From the NCBI RefSeq assembly GCF_949987515.2, contig NC_082684.1, forward strand, positions 51,116,006-51,180,005: a stretch of 64,000 nucleotides of DNA, written 5' to 3'. Position 1 is the first letter of the stretch; the number at the start of each line of letters is the position of its first letter. Positions 1-10,648 of this stretch are shown piece after piece. The stretch comes from Delphinus delphis. Taxonomy: Eukaryota > Chordata > Mammalia > Artiodactyla > Delphinidae. The notes beneath the pieces were generated by a model. That model ran no database searches and had not been told where the DNA came from. It saw only the letters and a program-made list of their open reading frames with translations. Both the position numbers and the translations under genes were made by a program.

Positions 1-99
1 TAAGTGCAACTCAGCCCCTTTCTAATGGAAACTCCCTAGCTTGCTAGAAGAACCTCACATTCTGACTGGCTTTGACGTCAAAGGGTTAGTTGGAGTCAG

Positions 100-606
100 T
101 GTATTTATTTTCTATTACAGCTGAGACAAATTATCACACAGTTAGTGAGCTAAACAATACAAATTTGTTATTTACAGTTCTGTCATTCAAAAAGTCCAAC
201 ATGGGTCTCAAGGAATAGGCAGGGCTGCATTTCTTTTGGATGTTCTAGGGGAGATACATTTCCTTGCCTTTTCTAGCTTCTAGAGGCTGCCTTTTCCTCA
301 GTCTTCCTTTGTCCGTGTCCCTCCCTCAGTCTTCAAAGGTGGTCAAGTCCTTCTAACATTGAATCTCCCTGCACCTTCTTCTGTCTTTGTATCTCTCTCT
401 CTAACCACAGCTAGGACAGTGTCTCTACATTTAAGTACTCATATGATTAGAATGAACCCATCCAAGTAATTCAGGATAATCGGCTCTTCTCAAAGTCCTT
501 AACCTTAGTGACATTTTTTTTTTTTGCCATATAAGTTAACATAGTCACAGGTTCGGGGGAATAGGATGTCAAAATCTTTTGAGCCATTATCCTGCCTCCT
601 GCTGCA
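100..606 (-). mobile_element. MLT1-type (ERVL-MaLR) solo LTR
   Basis: Read on the minus strand the segment begins TG and ends CA, as LTRs do. It contains the typical MaLR phrases for 'dissolve into a bathroom-scale of' none; the recognisable words are an A-rich end near 150-185 (complement of cagttctgt) and the conserved block around 250-290 (cttgccttttctagcttcta). The same family recurs at 31083-31632 and 60533-61020. No internal retroviral sequence adjoins it, so it is a solo LTR. I could not find a matching 5-bp target duplication, as expected for an old copy. The subfamily is uncertain. Confidence 0.7.
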
Positions 607-1282
607 GGGTATGGAGAAGCTGTTCAACTCTGATAGTCTTTTCAATAGTACATAATTTTAAATAAAGAAAAGTGTTATTTAGTAAAGCAGTCTCCTTATT
701 TAATAAATGAAGGATAAATCTACTTTCTTGGCTAATTTACCAAAGAGCGTGTTAACAGATCTATTTGATGTTGTATTTGGCTCCTAGAGGGCAAATGCTT
801 TTCCATCACTACAGCAGAAGCACACTGAGAAACTGAACTATTAATAATGAAAGATTCAGTAAATGGAGAATTAAACAAGATCCACAGACCTGACAAATCC
901 CAGGAAAATCTGGACTCATGTGCTGTATTGTATTTCCTTTCTTACAAGAAAAGACAAAGCCCAAATAGTTTAACTGAATACAGAGAATTTCACATGAACA
1001 AAGACAAGTTTCCGTTTTTCCAGCATACATACACACACTTTCTCTTTTTCTAAATAGTTTACTTTCTGGGTGAATTTGGTCAAAATGGAAGAGACTGGAA
1101 TACTTCACTGTTTTGGAACAAACTGGATGAGAAAATGTCTTACTGCAGTCTCCTAATTGGTACACACGGAAAATCTCTAAAATGGCACACTGTTTTCTGA
1201 GAAGTTAAAGGATTCCCAGTGCAGAGATGGCAGTGATGGGACGTGGATGAAGTGATGTTTAACCATGAAAAATGGACAGGTA
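607..1282. other. No recognised feature
   Basis: AT-rich single-copy-looking sequence. Short open frames of 68-118 codons on both strands show no known domain and no splice-site context. I see nothing to annotate. Confidence 0.6.
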
Positions 1283-1400
1283 AGGAATTCCCTGGCAGTC
1301 CAGTGATTAGGACTCAGCGCTGTCACTGCCAAGGGCCCAGGTTCAATCCCTGGTTGGGAAACTAAGATCCTGAAAGCCTCATGGTGCGGTCCAAAGAAAA
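1283..1400 (+). mobile_element. tRNA-derived SINE (short cetartiodactyl type)
   Basis: A ~118-bp element starts ggaattccctggcagtcc and carries the tRNA-like B-box region ggttcaatccctgg, ending in a short A-rich tail. Near-duplicate flanks (aatggacagg at 1271-1280 and aaaggacagg around 1399-1408) are consistent with a target-site duplication. It belongs with the older CHR/Bov-tA-like SINEs and differs from the younger ~210-bp CHR copies in this window. Confidence 0.8.
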
Positions 1401-1469
1401 AGGACAGGTGATGGAGCTGCAGTGTCGTGCACATAACTGGAGGCAGGCTTAACATGAGCCATCACTTCA

Positions 1470-2191
1470 TTTTTTTCTAATTTTATTGGAGTTGATTTAC
1501 AATGTTGTGTTAATTTCTGCTGTACAGCAAAGTAACTCAGGAAATATATTTTTTCATATACTTTTCCATTATGGTTTATCACAGGTTACTGAATATAATT
1601 CCCTGTGCTGTGCAGTAGGACCTTGTTGCTTATCTATCCTCAGTATACTAGTTTGCATCTGCTAATCCCAAACTCCCCGTCCTTCCCTCTCCCACCCCCC
1701 TCCCCCTTGGCAACCACAAGTCTGTTCTCTACATTTGTGGGTCTGTTTTTTATCATTGATATGTTCATTTGTGTCATATTTTAGACTCCACATATGATAT
1801 CATATGGTATTTGTCTTTTTCTGACTTACTTCACTTAGTATGATAATCTCTAGTTGCATCCATGTTGCTGCAAATGGCATTATTTCATTCCTTTTTATGG
1901 CTGAGTAATATTCCATTGTCTATAGATACCACATCTTCTTTATTCATTCATCTGTCAGTGGACATTTAGGTTGCTTCCATGTCTTGGCTATTGTAAATAG
2001 CACTGCTATGAACCTAGGGGTGCATATATCTTTTTGAATTAGACTTTTGTCTGGATATATGCCCAGTGGGAGTGGGAGTGCTGGATCATATGGTAACTCT
2101 ATTTTTAGTTTTTAGAGGAACCTCTGTTCCATTTTCCATGGTGGCTGTACCAATTTACATTCCCACCAACAATGTAAGAGGGTTCCCTGCC
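1470..2191 (-). mobile_element. 5'-truncated L1 3' end
   Basis: Read on the minus strand this is the last part of L1 ORF2 followed by the 3' UTR. The + strand starts with a T-rich run (complement of the poly(A) tail) and includes recognisable L1 blocks such as atggctgagtaatattcca near 1900 and the ggatcatatggtaactcta block near 2085. It matches in content the 3' parts of the larger L1 copies at 10.6-23.0 kb. It is truncated at its 5' end at about 2191. No intact reading frame remains. Confidence 0.9.
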
Positions 2192-2409
2192 TCTTGTTTT
2201 AAATGTAATTTCAGAACTAACCTTTATGTTTCCTGGTTGTCAGTAGTCATAGGAGTGGAGGGAAAGAGGAAACAAAAGAGAAAACTGAAGAGTGAGCGTA
2301 AATGAGAAGGAAGGGAAAAGCTAATAGATTTTTGCAAAAACACTTGATGTGCGGCCATTTAGGATCAGAGAGAAAAAGTCCAAATTTGGATTTCAGTGAT
2401 CACAGTTAA

Positions 2410-2597
2410 TGACAATAATCATGATCTGTTATGGGGTGACAAGCACTGTGTTAAGCCTGACACTGATTTGGCTTCTTTAATTCTCCATGTTCGGTGAGTA
2501 GGTATTATAATGGCCCCCATTTTATAGATGAAGAAATTGAGAGAAAAGTTAAGCAAACTGCCTGAGGTCACACACCCATCGGAGCCAGGATTTTAAT
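2410..2597 (-). mobile_element. MIR SINE
   Basis: The central MIR core is recognisable in reverse: caagcactgtgttaagc, then cattttatagatgaagaaat, then a block like gaggtcacacaccc. This is an old pan-mammalian SINE. Ends are approximate. Confidence 0.8.
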
Positions 2598-4032
2598 TTC
2601 CATTTGGTTTACTTATTGTCCCTCTCACCCCCAGAATGGCTTGGGTTGGGTGGGGGAGATAGCATCTCAGTGGCAAATGTGTGCTGCCTGGCTGGTCTCC
2701 CAGGATTGTCCTGAGGGCTGGTGTTCTCCTGGAATTGCCCTGATGTGGCCACTTTTGGAAATTGCTGTTTCCACAGTGGACTGTTGTCATGTGTCAGTGG
2801 TTGGGTCTGAACAAGGCAGAAGCTTGTGAATGAGGAGCTGGAGAGAACCCCCCTCTACCTGCTTCACTTAGGAGGCTGGGCCATCACCACCTGGCTTCCA
2901 TCTGGGCAGGTTCTGGGGCATCACAGGGGAGTCAGGTCTTGCAGAGGTTGAGCAGGTGTGACTGCGCTTCTTTCAGGCTAGGGTCCTAAGCTGAGTCTGC
3001 ATGTCACTAAGTGCAAAGGGCATGTCTTAAGAGAGAGTCTGTGGTTCTTCCCCTCCCCACAGTGGGACAATTTACCTGGTGTTGGTTGGATTATTCTCCC
3101 TGCCATGGCGGAGAGTATCAAGCTCAACCCTTAAAATGATGTCCTCGCTGCTCATATAGAGACAGCATCCTGCATGTGAAAAATGTAAACCGAGTGGATG
3201 TGTATGTATTTAACAGGTTTTTCCTCCCTACAAAAATAAAAAGAAACTGTGGAACCCAAATGAGGCTGTTGGGTTCTGAGTCTGTTTATTAAGCCAACAA
3301 ATGTTTACTTACTTATTCAGTGCACATTCTATACTAAGTACCATTTTTGATCCTTTGAGGGACAACATGACTGGCACACAGTAGGCATTAGATGAATGTG
3401 GGGGTGAATCCACATAAAGAAGTAAACGACTTGGTTTCTGGTTTTGCAAATGTCAAATCCCAGTTGGAGGAAACTATACATATATGAAACCAAGGAGAAA
3501 AATTGGATATATAAATGGGAGCAAATGCTGGAAGGGACGGAGCATTGTAGAGCAGCAGCCCTCAGCAAAGATTTGTTGGATGTGGGTTAAATTGTAAGGA
3601 GCACCTAGAAGGAAGCGTAGGAATAAATTGAGAGCGAGTAGGAGGGGGTTTGTTCTGGGAGATTTCCGGGAAGGTGTCGAGCTGGGGACAAATGTGGTGC
3701 ATCACAGGAAGAACAGAAGGAATGCTATGGAGGAGCTGTGTGGCAGTTCCGACACTGACGGAAAGCTGATGTGGTGGAGTTAACGAAAGACGACCTTCCA
3801 GAAGGGGTGGCTGATGAGGAATAAGAGAGGATGTGGTTGGACATAGGTCGGGGCTGGCTCACTGATGGCCTTGACCTCCAGAGGAAGTGCTTGTTCTTGA
3901 TCTGAGTAGATATATATCTGGGAAATAGATATATCTGGGAAGATATAGGTTCTCAAGACATTCAGTACACACTTGTTGAACTGAATCGAAGACAAACTTG
4001 GAAACGATATATAAAATGGATTGGAAGGATTT
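2598..4032. other. Mostly unassigned sequence
   Basis: No gene evidence. Around 3330-3400 there is a weak L2/MIR-like scrap (tggcacacagtaggcatta). Around 3905-3942 a short AT-rich direct duplication repeats tagatatat...ctggga. The rest is unrecognised. Confidence 0.5.
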
Positions 4033-4048
4033 TAAACCTGTAGTTCTT

Positions 4049-4219
4049 TTTTTTTTTTAACATCTTTATTGGAGTATAATTGCTTTACAATGGTGTGTTA
4101 GTTTCTGCTTTACAACAAAATGAATCAGTTATGTATATACATATGTTCCCATATCTCTTCCCTCTTGCGTCTCCCTCCCTCCCACCCTCCCTATCCCAAC
4201 CCTCCAGGCGGTCACAAAG
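4049..4219 (-). mobile_element. Short, severely 5'-truncated L1 with perfect TSD
   Basis: About 170 bp of L1 3' UTR on the minus strand: a poly(T) run at the left, then aacatctttattggagtata, ending in a C-rich block near 4165-4215. It is flanked by a perfect 16-bp target-site duplication, taaacctgtagttctt, at 4033-4048 and 4220-4235. The intact duplication and clean poly(A) suggest a comparatively recent insertion. Confidence 0.95.
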
Positions 4220-4256
4220 TAAACCTGTAGTTCTTACTTGAAAATATAACTCAAGT

Positions 4257-5070
4257 TGTTACAGAACCAAACTTGGGTCTGCTCTCCCACGTGCAGTAAA
4301 GCCAATCTACTGACACTGGATTGTGGTGAAGGAAAGTGCAGTGTTTATTTTAAAGGTGCCATATAAGGAGAATGGGTGACTGGTACTCAGAAACCCTGAA
4401 CTCCATGAAGGGTTTCAGCAAAGCATTTTTAAAGGCCAGGTGAGGGAAAGGTGGGGGGGTCTCAGGGTATGTGATCAGCTCATGCACAATTCTCTGACTG
4501 GTTGATGGTGAGGTAACAGGGCAGTGTCACAGGGGTTAACATTATGAATCCTTAGGCACAAGTAGGTCTGGGGGCTATGTGCTCGTGGCCATCAAGTAGT
4601 TAATTTCTTCCATTTGGTGGTGGTTTTAGCATCTGTTAAACAACTCAGGAAATGTGCATCAGATACTATTATCTAGGTGCTTAAGAGAGGAGCTACAGCA
4701 GAGCATATGGGGCAGGGGTCTGTCCTGGGAAGGCCCTATAGGGTGCTGCTCAGTTACAAGGTGTTATTACCAAGAATCAGAGGTAGCTTTTTATGGAACT
4801 CTGGTTGTGGGGAGAGGTATAACCTAAGAACTAATTCCAAGTGTTACTTTTGTAAAGGTCCCTGCCCACCTCCCCCATTTTTGTTGGGAACAAGGAAGGC
4901 AAGGTGACAATAGGAAAATAATCGGCTTTGGGGTTCCAGAGTTCCCCTGGGCCCCCATGGGCCTGTGTGGAGGCCTCGTGTGTGAGATGTGTTTTGTTAG
5001 CCTCATGGAACAAGGGGGCAAACAGGAGTGGGAACCAGCCCAAGCCCCAGGTGGAAGCCTGCACATCTCC
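4257..5070 (-). mobile_element. Probable retroviral-type (ERV1-like) solo LTR
   Basis: On the minus strand the right end reads ...tttggttctgtaaca, a typical gammaretrovirus-like LTR terminus, located at + strand 4257. About 90 bases upstream of that end lies an AATAAA polyadenylation signal (+ strand 4344-4349), and a further ~85 bases upstream is a TTTAAAAAT TATA-like box around 4420-4432, giving a plausible U3-R-U5 order. The 5' boundary is uncertain. A TG-starting candidate lies at 4661, but related-looking sequence may continue to about 5070. No gag, pol or env sequence adjoins it and no clear 4-bp duplication was found. Confidence 0.55.
4344..4349 (-). promoter_or_regulatory. LTR polyadenylation signal AATAAA
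   Basis: An exact AATAAA on the minus strand sits about 90 bases before the putative LTR 3' terminus at 4257, the usual R/U5 arrangement. It is inferred from position only and is probably inactive today. Confidence 0.5.
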
Positions 5071-6747
5071 TCTGGTGCAGAGAAGCTATTGTTCTCCCAG
5101 GCGCTCGGCCCTGCATTTACTTCATCTGGTAAAACACTAAGCCCAGTTATTCCAGATGCCCTGTGAGGAAGTCACTCTAAAGACCTGTGCGGGGCCCATT
5201 AGTGCCTCAGCAGAGGCTCTCAGTGTGCCCGGAAACAGCAAGACATCATTTCAGTGACTCTGGTCTGTCCCCACAGCGTGAGAGCCGTTTAAATCTTGAC
5301 TTTGCCTCTCATGCTTCATTGTATTTAGAGCTGGGTGTTTTTCTGCCATTATTTGGCGATTTTCTTGCAAGAAAGCCATTTTACGAAAAATGCCTGATTG
5401 TTGCTGCCAGAAAAATAATATCTAACCATTTCTTTAAATGACATAGTCTTAAAAGTTACCGTTCCTCAGACAAATGCAAATAATTTCAGCAATGACTCTG
5501 AACTTAATCACCACTAAATTGGTTCCTCCCCGCGTCCCTTCTTTTGCTCAGCGTGCAGTAATGGAGTGTTTCAGTGAAGTAAACACTGAACAGAATGTTA
5601 GAGGGAAGGTATTCACCCTTTTGCAGCATGTCTTGTAAGAAGCCTGATCCATTTCAGCAGAAACTAGTTGACTACTAGAGTGACCCTGGGCAAATATTGA
5701 TGCTGTTACATCCCAACAGCTGATCCACGAACATCACACATTCCTTCCAAGTGGTGAGGCTGAGAGTCAGATCTCGGCGCGTGATGAAGCAGGTGAGCGG
5801 AGCACAGCGGTGGGCTATGTTAGGGAGTCCCGGGCACTGGGAGCTGAATCCTCCCTTTTTAAAGATGGAAAGTCTGACCATCAGTGAAAGCCTTTGAACA
5901 AGGGCAGGTCCTGTGTTGCTTACTCAGAGGCTGTTTGGTTGGTGCCTCTGAGAGCAGATCCTGTGCTCACTGGGGTGTGTGGCATAAGAGTTCTTAACAG
6001 CTCTCTGAAAGGGCTAAATGAATGTTTCTGATCTGCTGATATCCAAGAGGATAAATCCAAACCTTCTTAGGGCCTCAGCTCAGACCCTCACTAACATTCA
6101 CAGGCAGGGTAATCAGGGCTAAGTAAGAAGATCTGGGCAACATCGTCCCACCTCAGCCAGTAGCAGGAGGAAACTCTGCTAGAAGCCTAGAAAGATATTG
6201 CCATCAGACAACTTCTCTCTAAAGAAGAACTTCAAAAACCCCTTTAAAAAGCAAGGGTGAATAAACCCATTACAAGGAAGTGCTCGTGACCTGCATTGTT
6301 ACAGAGGGTCTTGTTGGGAGATGGGGTCTTTTTGACAAAAATGTGAGCTGGGTATCTGTTACCTTGAGATTTTTAAATTGCTGAAAAGTGGATATTCAAT
6401 TTCCTTTGCCTTCTGGAAAGGAGATTCTGTTCACAGACTTTATTGAGCACCTACAAAGGCCAGGCATCAAGACTGGCACTTTCCATAGATAAGTCCTCCA
6501 GGTATGGCCCACACGTGTGGTTGTCTTGAATGTTGGGGACTGTTTGTGTCCCCTATCTTCTGGTAAAAGGGCAGAGTACCTTTGGATGAGTTAGTACCAC
6601 CCAGGAATCATTATGAGTGGACTAAACGGGGCTTCGGACTGCTGTGTGCACACTGTCTTCTGTGCAGTGAGTATAAAGACAGCTCCGTTCAGCAAAACAT
6701 TTAGTTTGCTAGCAGCACTCCCCTTGTTTCAGCAGAGTCTTTCCCCC
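5071..6747. other. No recognised gene or repeat
   Basis: An 84-codon open frame at 5187-5441 has no recognisable domain and no supporting splice context. Around 6425-6480 a short piece (ttattgagcacctac) resembles an MIR or L2 end. Nothing else can be supported. Confidence 0.5.
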
Positions 6748-6822
6748 CAAGTGTGGTCTGCAGACCACTTCCATTAGAATCACCTGCTTGTCAAATATGC
6801 ACCCCAGGAGTGGAGCCCCATT
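6748..6822. mobile_element. MER5-like (hAT-Charlie) fragment
   Basis: The phrase gtggtctgcagaccac followed by attagaatcacctgcttgtc matches the end of a non-autonomous hAT-Charlie element of the MER5/MER58 kind. It is a short, decayed fragment. Confidence 0.5.
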
Positions 6823-6847
6823 CTTTAGCAGCCCTGAGGAGAAGGGG

Positions 6848-7112
6848 CTTCAGAGCAGGCATCTGGGTTTAAATTCCATCTTTCCTCATTTACTCACTGT
6901 GTGACTTTGGGCAAGTTACCTAGCTTGAGCCTTAGTTTCTTCAACTGTAAAATGGGTTGATAACTTCATCTACTTCACAGAATGGTTGTGAGGATTACAT
7001 GAGTTAGTGCACACGTGAGTCATTTAGAACAATGACTGGGACAGAGTAAGCATTCAATTAATGTTGGCTGTGTTCATGCTAATATTATAGTTTTTATTAT
7101 TTTATTATTATC
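6848..7112 (+). mobile_element. MIR SINE
   Basis: Sense MIR with its core intact: tgtgactttgggcaagttac, then ctgtaaaatggg, then gttgtgaggattacatgag, ending in an attatt-rich tail. Confidence 0.88.
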
Positions 7113-8449
7113 CTGTAGTGAGCCTTGAATCTCTGACAGGCCTTTGTATACCTACTCCCCTTTCAAACATCTACTTCCTTTACCCTATCCAGCTCATTTT
7201 CCCTATCATTTGGTCTATAAGCTTAGGGACAGATAGAGTAACTCTTGCCTCTTGCGTTGAAATATCTGTGATGCTCTTTGTATTAACAAGATTCTTTAGT
7301 AGACAGTAAAATTCAGATCCATTCCTACTTTCTTACTGCTAATCAATGATGCCCTGACTTCTTCAGGGCTATCCTCTGTATAAATAATATTTTGCAATAA
7401 TTTTGCATTTTCTGCATAATTCTATTTTGCTACATAACAATGTGTCAGTTCATTTCCCCCCTTTCTGTGGCTTGGAAAGAAAGAAAGTCATCTGAAATGG
7501 CTGGCAATCTCACAAGTGTTTGCTCATTAACATTACATCTTTGAAACATTTCCCAGAGGTATGCTAATAAGCAACAAGCAAAACAACAATAAAGAACGTC
7601 AAGGGAGAAAAAAATATACACTACTGCAAAACAGATTTGTAGCTTTCAGTGCTTACCAGTCACTCTGCTGCTCAGCCTCCAAGCTGTTAATTGTATGTAA
7701 TTATGAAGTGCTGAACTGTGAGAATGGTCCTGACTCAAAACTGGGAACACAGAACGAGGCTATATTCAAATGATGCACTGATCTGTAAAGAGAAATATGC
7801 TGTTCACAATCTCAATGAGTTGTTTCTTTCATAGTTTTGTGATTCTTCAGATAATATTTTTGGTTGTGGAGAAACAACGAAAAATGGTACAGACGAGCGG
7901 GAGCATCTTCCACATCAGGAATTGAGGGAATTGAATAAAAATGAGACCTGTTTTCGTTAGCTTATACCTCAGGACAGAGGATTTTCATTTTGATAATTTG
8001 GACCTAAATCTCACCATGAATATTATGCAAATACTCTTTAAAGCAAAGGAGGAAGGTGCTTGGGAGCTGTAAGAAGAACCAGGAAAGAACCACCAGCTCT
8101 AAGTGTGAGAGGTTATGAGGTCTTAGAAGAGAAGAGAGCATTTTTAGTTGCCCTTTAAACCTGGCTTGAATAGTTTTTGTGGTATGGAAGCCTTGAAGAT
8201 GGCCACAATGGTTTCTCTTGAACTGTAGGTAACCTTGAAAGTAAATGAGAGCAAGCTAGATTCTGGAAAAACGATAATTGCTCTCGGTTTCATTTAGCTG
8301 TTGTTTATCGTACTTTCTAAACCCAGAAAAGGCATTCTTTAGGTTGAATACACTAGAGAATGTTTCCATTCATGAAATGACTGAAGGGAATAATAGACCC
8401 TCTTGAAGACTCCATGCTTTTTAGTTTTTAATAAGTATTGAAATATTGG
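7113..8449. other. No recognised feature
   Basis: AT-rich sequence with short unsupported open frames (63 and 70 codons) and no clear repeat family. Confidence 0.5.
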
Positions 8450-8659
8450 GTTCTAAAGTCAGTCATTCAAGCTCTGCTATTTACTAACTACATAACTTTA
8501 TAGCCTTGGTCAGCGTTCAGTTGCCTCAGTCTGTAAAAGGGATATGATAACAATATGTTTTCTTCCTGTCTCACCTAAACGTTCAGAGGGTAGAACAAGA
8601 AATTGCCTGTGAAAGTCGTTCGTCGACTCTGGTGTTCCATTATTATCAGCTGTTACTGT
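8450..8659 (+). mobile_element. MIR SINE (diverged)
   Basis: The order ctctgctatttactaac, then gttgcctcagtctgtaaaag, then the terminal attattatcagctgttac block fits MIR in the sense direction. It is considerably diverged. Confidence 0.65.
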
Positions 8660-8727
8660 AGACCGATGTCTCTTCCTCAGCTGCATAACTTTTCATCCCA
8701 CTGATGTAAGAGCTGTCATTTTTTTTT

Positions 8728-8885
8728 GTGCCAGAAATTGTGGTAGACACTTAACATATATAGTCTAAGTTCAGTCTTGGAATGATTCCATGAGACAGGT
8801 AGCGTGATTTCCCACCTTTGCAAATGGGGAAATGAGGCTCAGCAAATGAAGTAATTTACTAGGGTCACACAGCTAGAAATGGGGG
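8728..8885 (-). mobile_element. MIR SINE
   Basis: Antisense MIR core: gcaaatggggaaatgaggct followed by agggtcacacagctag. Confidence 0.8.
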
Positions 8886-8975
8886 TAGGGCAGGGGACAA
8901 GTCTCTATTTATCTGTGTTGATCAGTTAACAAATTAGTAGGAGATCCACACTTACTAGAAATAATAATGCTTTAA

Positions 8976-9019
8976 ATTTAGTTGATACCTACCATAGTGA
9001 TGGTAGGTATCTACTAAAT
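8976..9019. repeat. Near-perfect hairpin (20-bp stem, 4-nt loop)
   Basis: atttagttgatacctaccat at 8976-8995 pairs with atggtaggtatctactaaat at 9000-9019 with one mismatch, around the loop agtg. It does not match an end of a repeat I recognise. Function unknown. Confidence 0.9.
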
Positions 9020-9654
9020 CTTCTATCATACCTTTGGTTTGATTATGCTTTGTAAGACATTACAAACCACGTGATTTGGCAAACTAGACATACTTTAGCA
9101 TTGTGACTCCCAGAAAATCACTCAAGAAGCTTGTGACATAAGCAGATTCTAGGACCCAGTCATCCAAGATCCTAAGTTTGGAGGTCTGAGGAGGGGCCTT
9201 GGATCTGCCTTTTGAATAAATTCTTCCAGGAGTTCTCCTAGGTTATTGGGGTGACTGGTGGACCACAACAAAGAAACATGGAGAGTCTGGCTGTTTGGGA
9301 GTTTTGGGAGAAGGATTTGTCTCTTTGCACGATACTTTTAACTATTTCCATACAGTTCTTTCAGTTAAATAACATGGTAAGTCTTCTTATGATGACAACA
9401 TCTAGGCTGATTCACCTGTGGTTAATGCAGAAGGACATTAAAAAATCAACCTCTGATAGTTTTTTTTTTCTGTAGGCCTTTCAGGAAAGTAAGTGATAGT
9501 TGCTATAAAACAAAAGCTGAGTAATAAAAAGTTAGGACCTGTTTGAATTTTTGAGCTTCAAAGATGTGTTAAAAAAATGTCCAGCAGCTTTAAGAATCAT
9601 TAACTAGGATGTAATATAAAGGGCATTATTAGGGGGAACTTTTTGAAAGTTCTT
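9020..9654. mobile_element. MER5-like fragment within unassigned sequence
   Basis: Within roughly 9100-9245 there is a diverged MER5-type hAT-Charlie fragment: cactcaagaagcttgtgac, then a GGGGCC-containing middle near 9192, then a second end near 9225-9240. The flanks at 9020-9100 and 9246-9654 show nothing recognisable. Confidence 0.45.
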
Positions 9655-9824
9655 CTTTTATTAGCAAAAGACATGACCAAATACTTCACAAAAGAAGAAA
9701 TATATATGGAGGTATCTTCAATCCCAATAATAGTCAAAGAAATAGAAATTAAAGCAGCAATATATTATTTTTTAACCTAGCAAATCGGAGAATATTTTGA
9801 AAACTGACAATAGTGTAGGTGACA

Positions 9825-9945
9825 AGAGTGTATGCACTATTTTAAACACTTTACTTAAATTAACTAATTTAACCAGCACAATGACTTTATTAGGTACACA
9901 TTATTATTATCCCCATTTTACACACGAGGAAACTGAACACATAGG
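9825..9945 (-). mobile_element. MIR SINE inside the L1M fragment
   Basis: Antisense MIR: ttattattatccccatttta and acgaggaaactgaacacata. L1M sequence lies on both sides. Confidence 0.8.
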
Positions 9946-10103
9946 GGCTTTAGTGTACTGCTGGTGGCATTATCTTTTTATTGGGTAATTTGACACTATG
10001 TTCAAGAACCTTGAAAACATTCACCTACTTTGACTCTGTAATTGCACTTCTATGAATTTGTTCTGTGGAAACAATAAGAGGTTCATGCAAAAATCTATGT
10101 ACA

Positions 10104-10320
10104 GGACTTCCCTGGTGGCGCAGTGGTTGAGAGTCCACCTGCTGATGCAGGAGACACGGGTTTGTGCCCTGGTCCGGGAAGATCCCACATGCCGCGGAGT
10201 GGCTGGGCCTGTGAGCCATGGCTGCTGAGCCTGCACGTCCGGAGCCTGTGCTCCGCAATGGGAGAGGCCACAACAGTGAGAGGCCTGCGTACCGCAAAAA
10301 AAAAAAAAAAAAAAAAAAAA
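10104..10320 (+). mobile_element. CHR-type SINE
   Basis: Begins ggacttccctggtggcgca, has the tRNA-like 5' part and the CHR-specific gtgagccatggctgctgag block, and ends in a ~27-base poly(A). Flanking duplicates aaatctatgtaca (10091-10103) and aaatccatgtaca (10319-10331) are the target-site duplication. Open frames here are accidental. Confidence 0.95.
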
Positions 10321-10648
10321 ATCCATGTACAAGACTGTTCTGGTAGCTTTATATAGAATACAAAAAAACCAAACCCAAACAAAACAATTTAGTGCTCCAA
10401 GGAGAGAAATGACTAAATAACTGATGGCTTGCTTACCCCTATGATAGAATATAAAGCCATTAAAAAAAATCATGGTTTTAAACAATGGGAAGATGTTCAA
10501 ATGGAATGTAAGTTTAAAAAAAAGGACTCAAAATCACATGCACATAACTATTCCAGTATTAGTCAATGTTAATATAAATCAAATGCCTGGTGGTCACTCT
10601 AAGACGTTTGTAGGCCATAAGCACTTTTTTGCATCATATCAAAAATAC

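Larger units (their letters stand above)
9655..10640 (+). mobile_element. Old L1M-type 3' fragment, interrupted
   Basis: Diverged late ORF2 and 3' end of an old L1: cttcacaaaagaagaaata near 9685, agaaattaaagcagcaata near 9744, then tgactctgtaattgcactt near 10030. It is split by a MIR (9825-9945) and a young CHR SINE (10104-10320), and its distal end adjoins the L1 A insertion at 10641. The order of interruption dates it as one of the oldest layers here. Confidence 0.7.

Noticed and set aside
5187..5441. 84-codon frame with a hydrophobic end
   Set aside because: No homology recognised, and the region shows no other coding sign.
10021..10500. 159-codon minus-strand frame with [14 protein letters not shown] words
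   Set aside because: Those words recur at every CHR SINE in the window. They are translated SINE, not protein.
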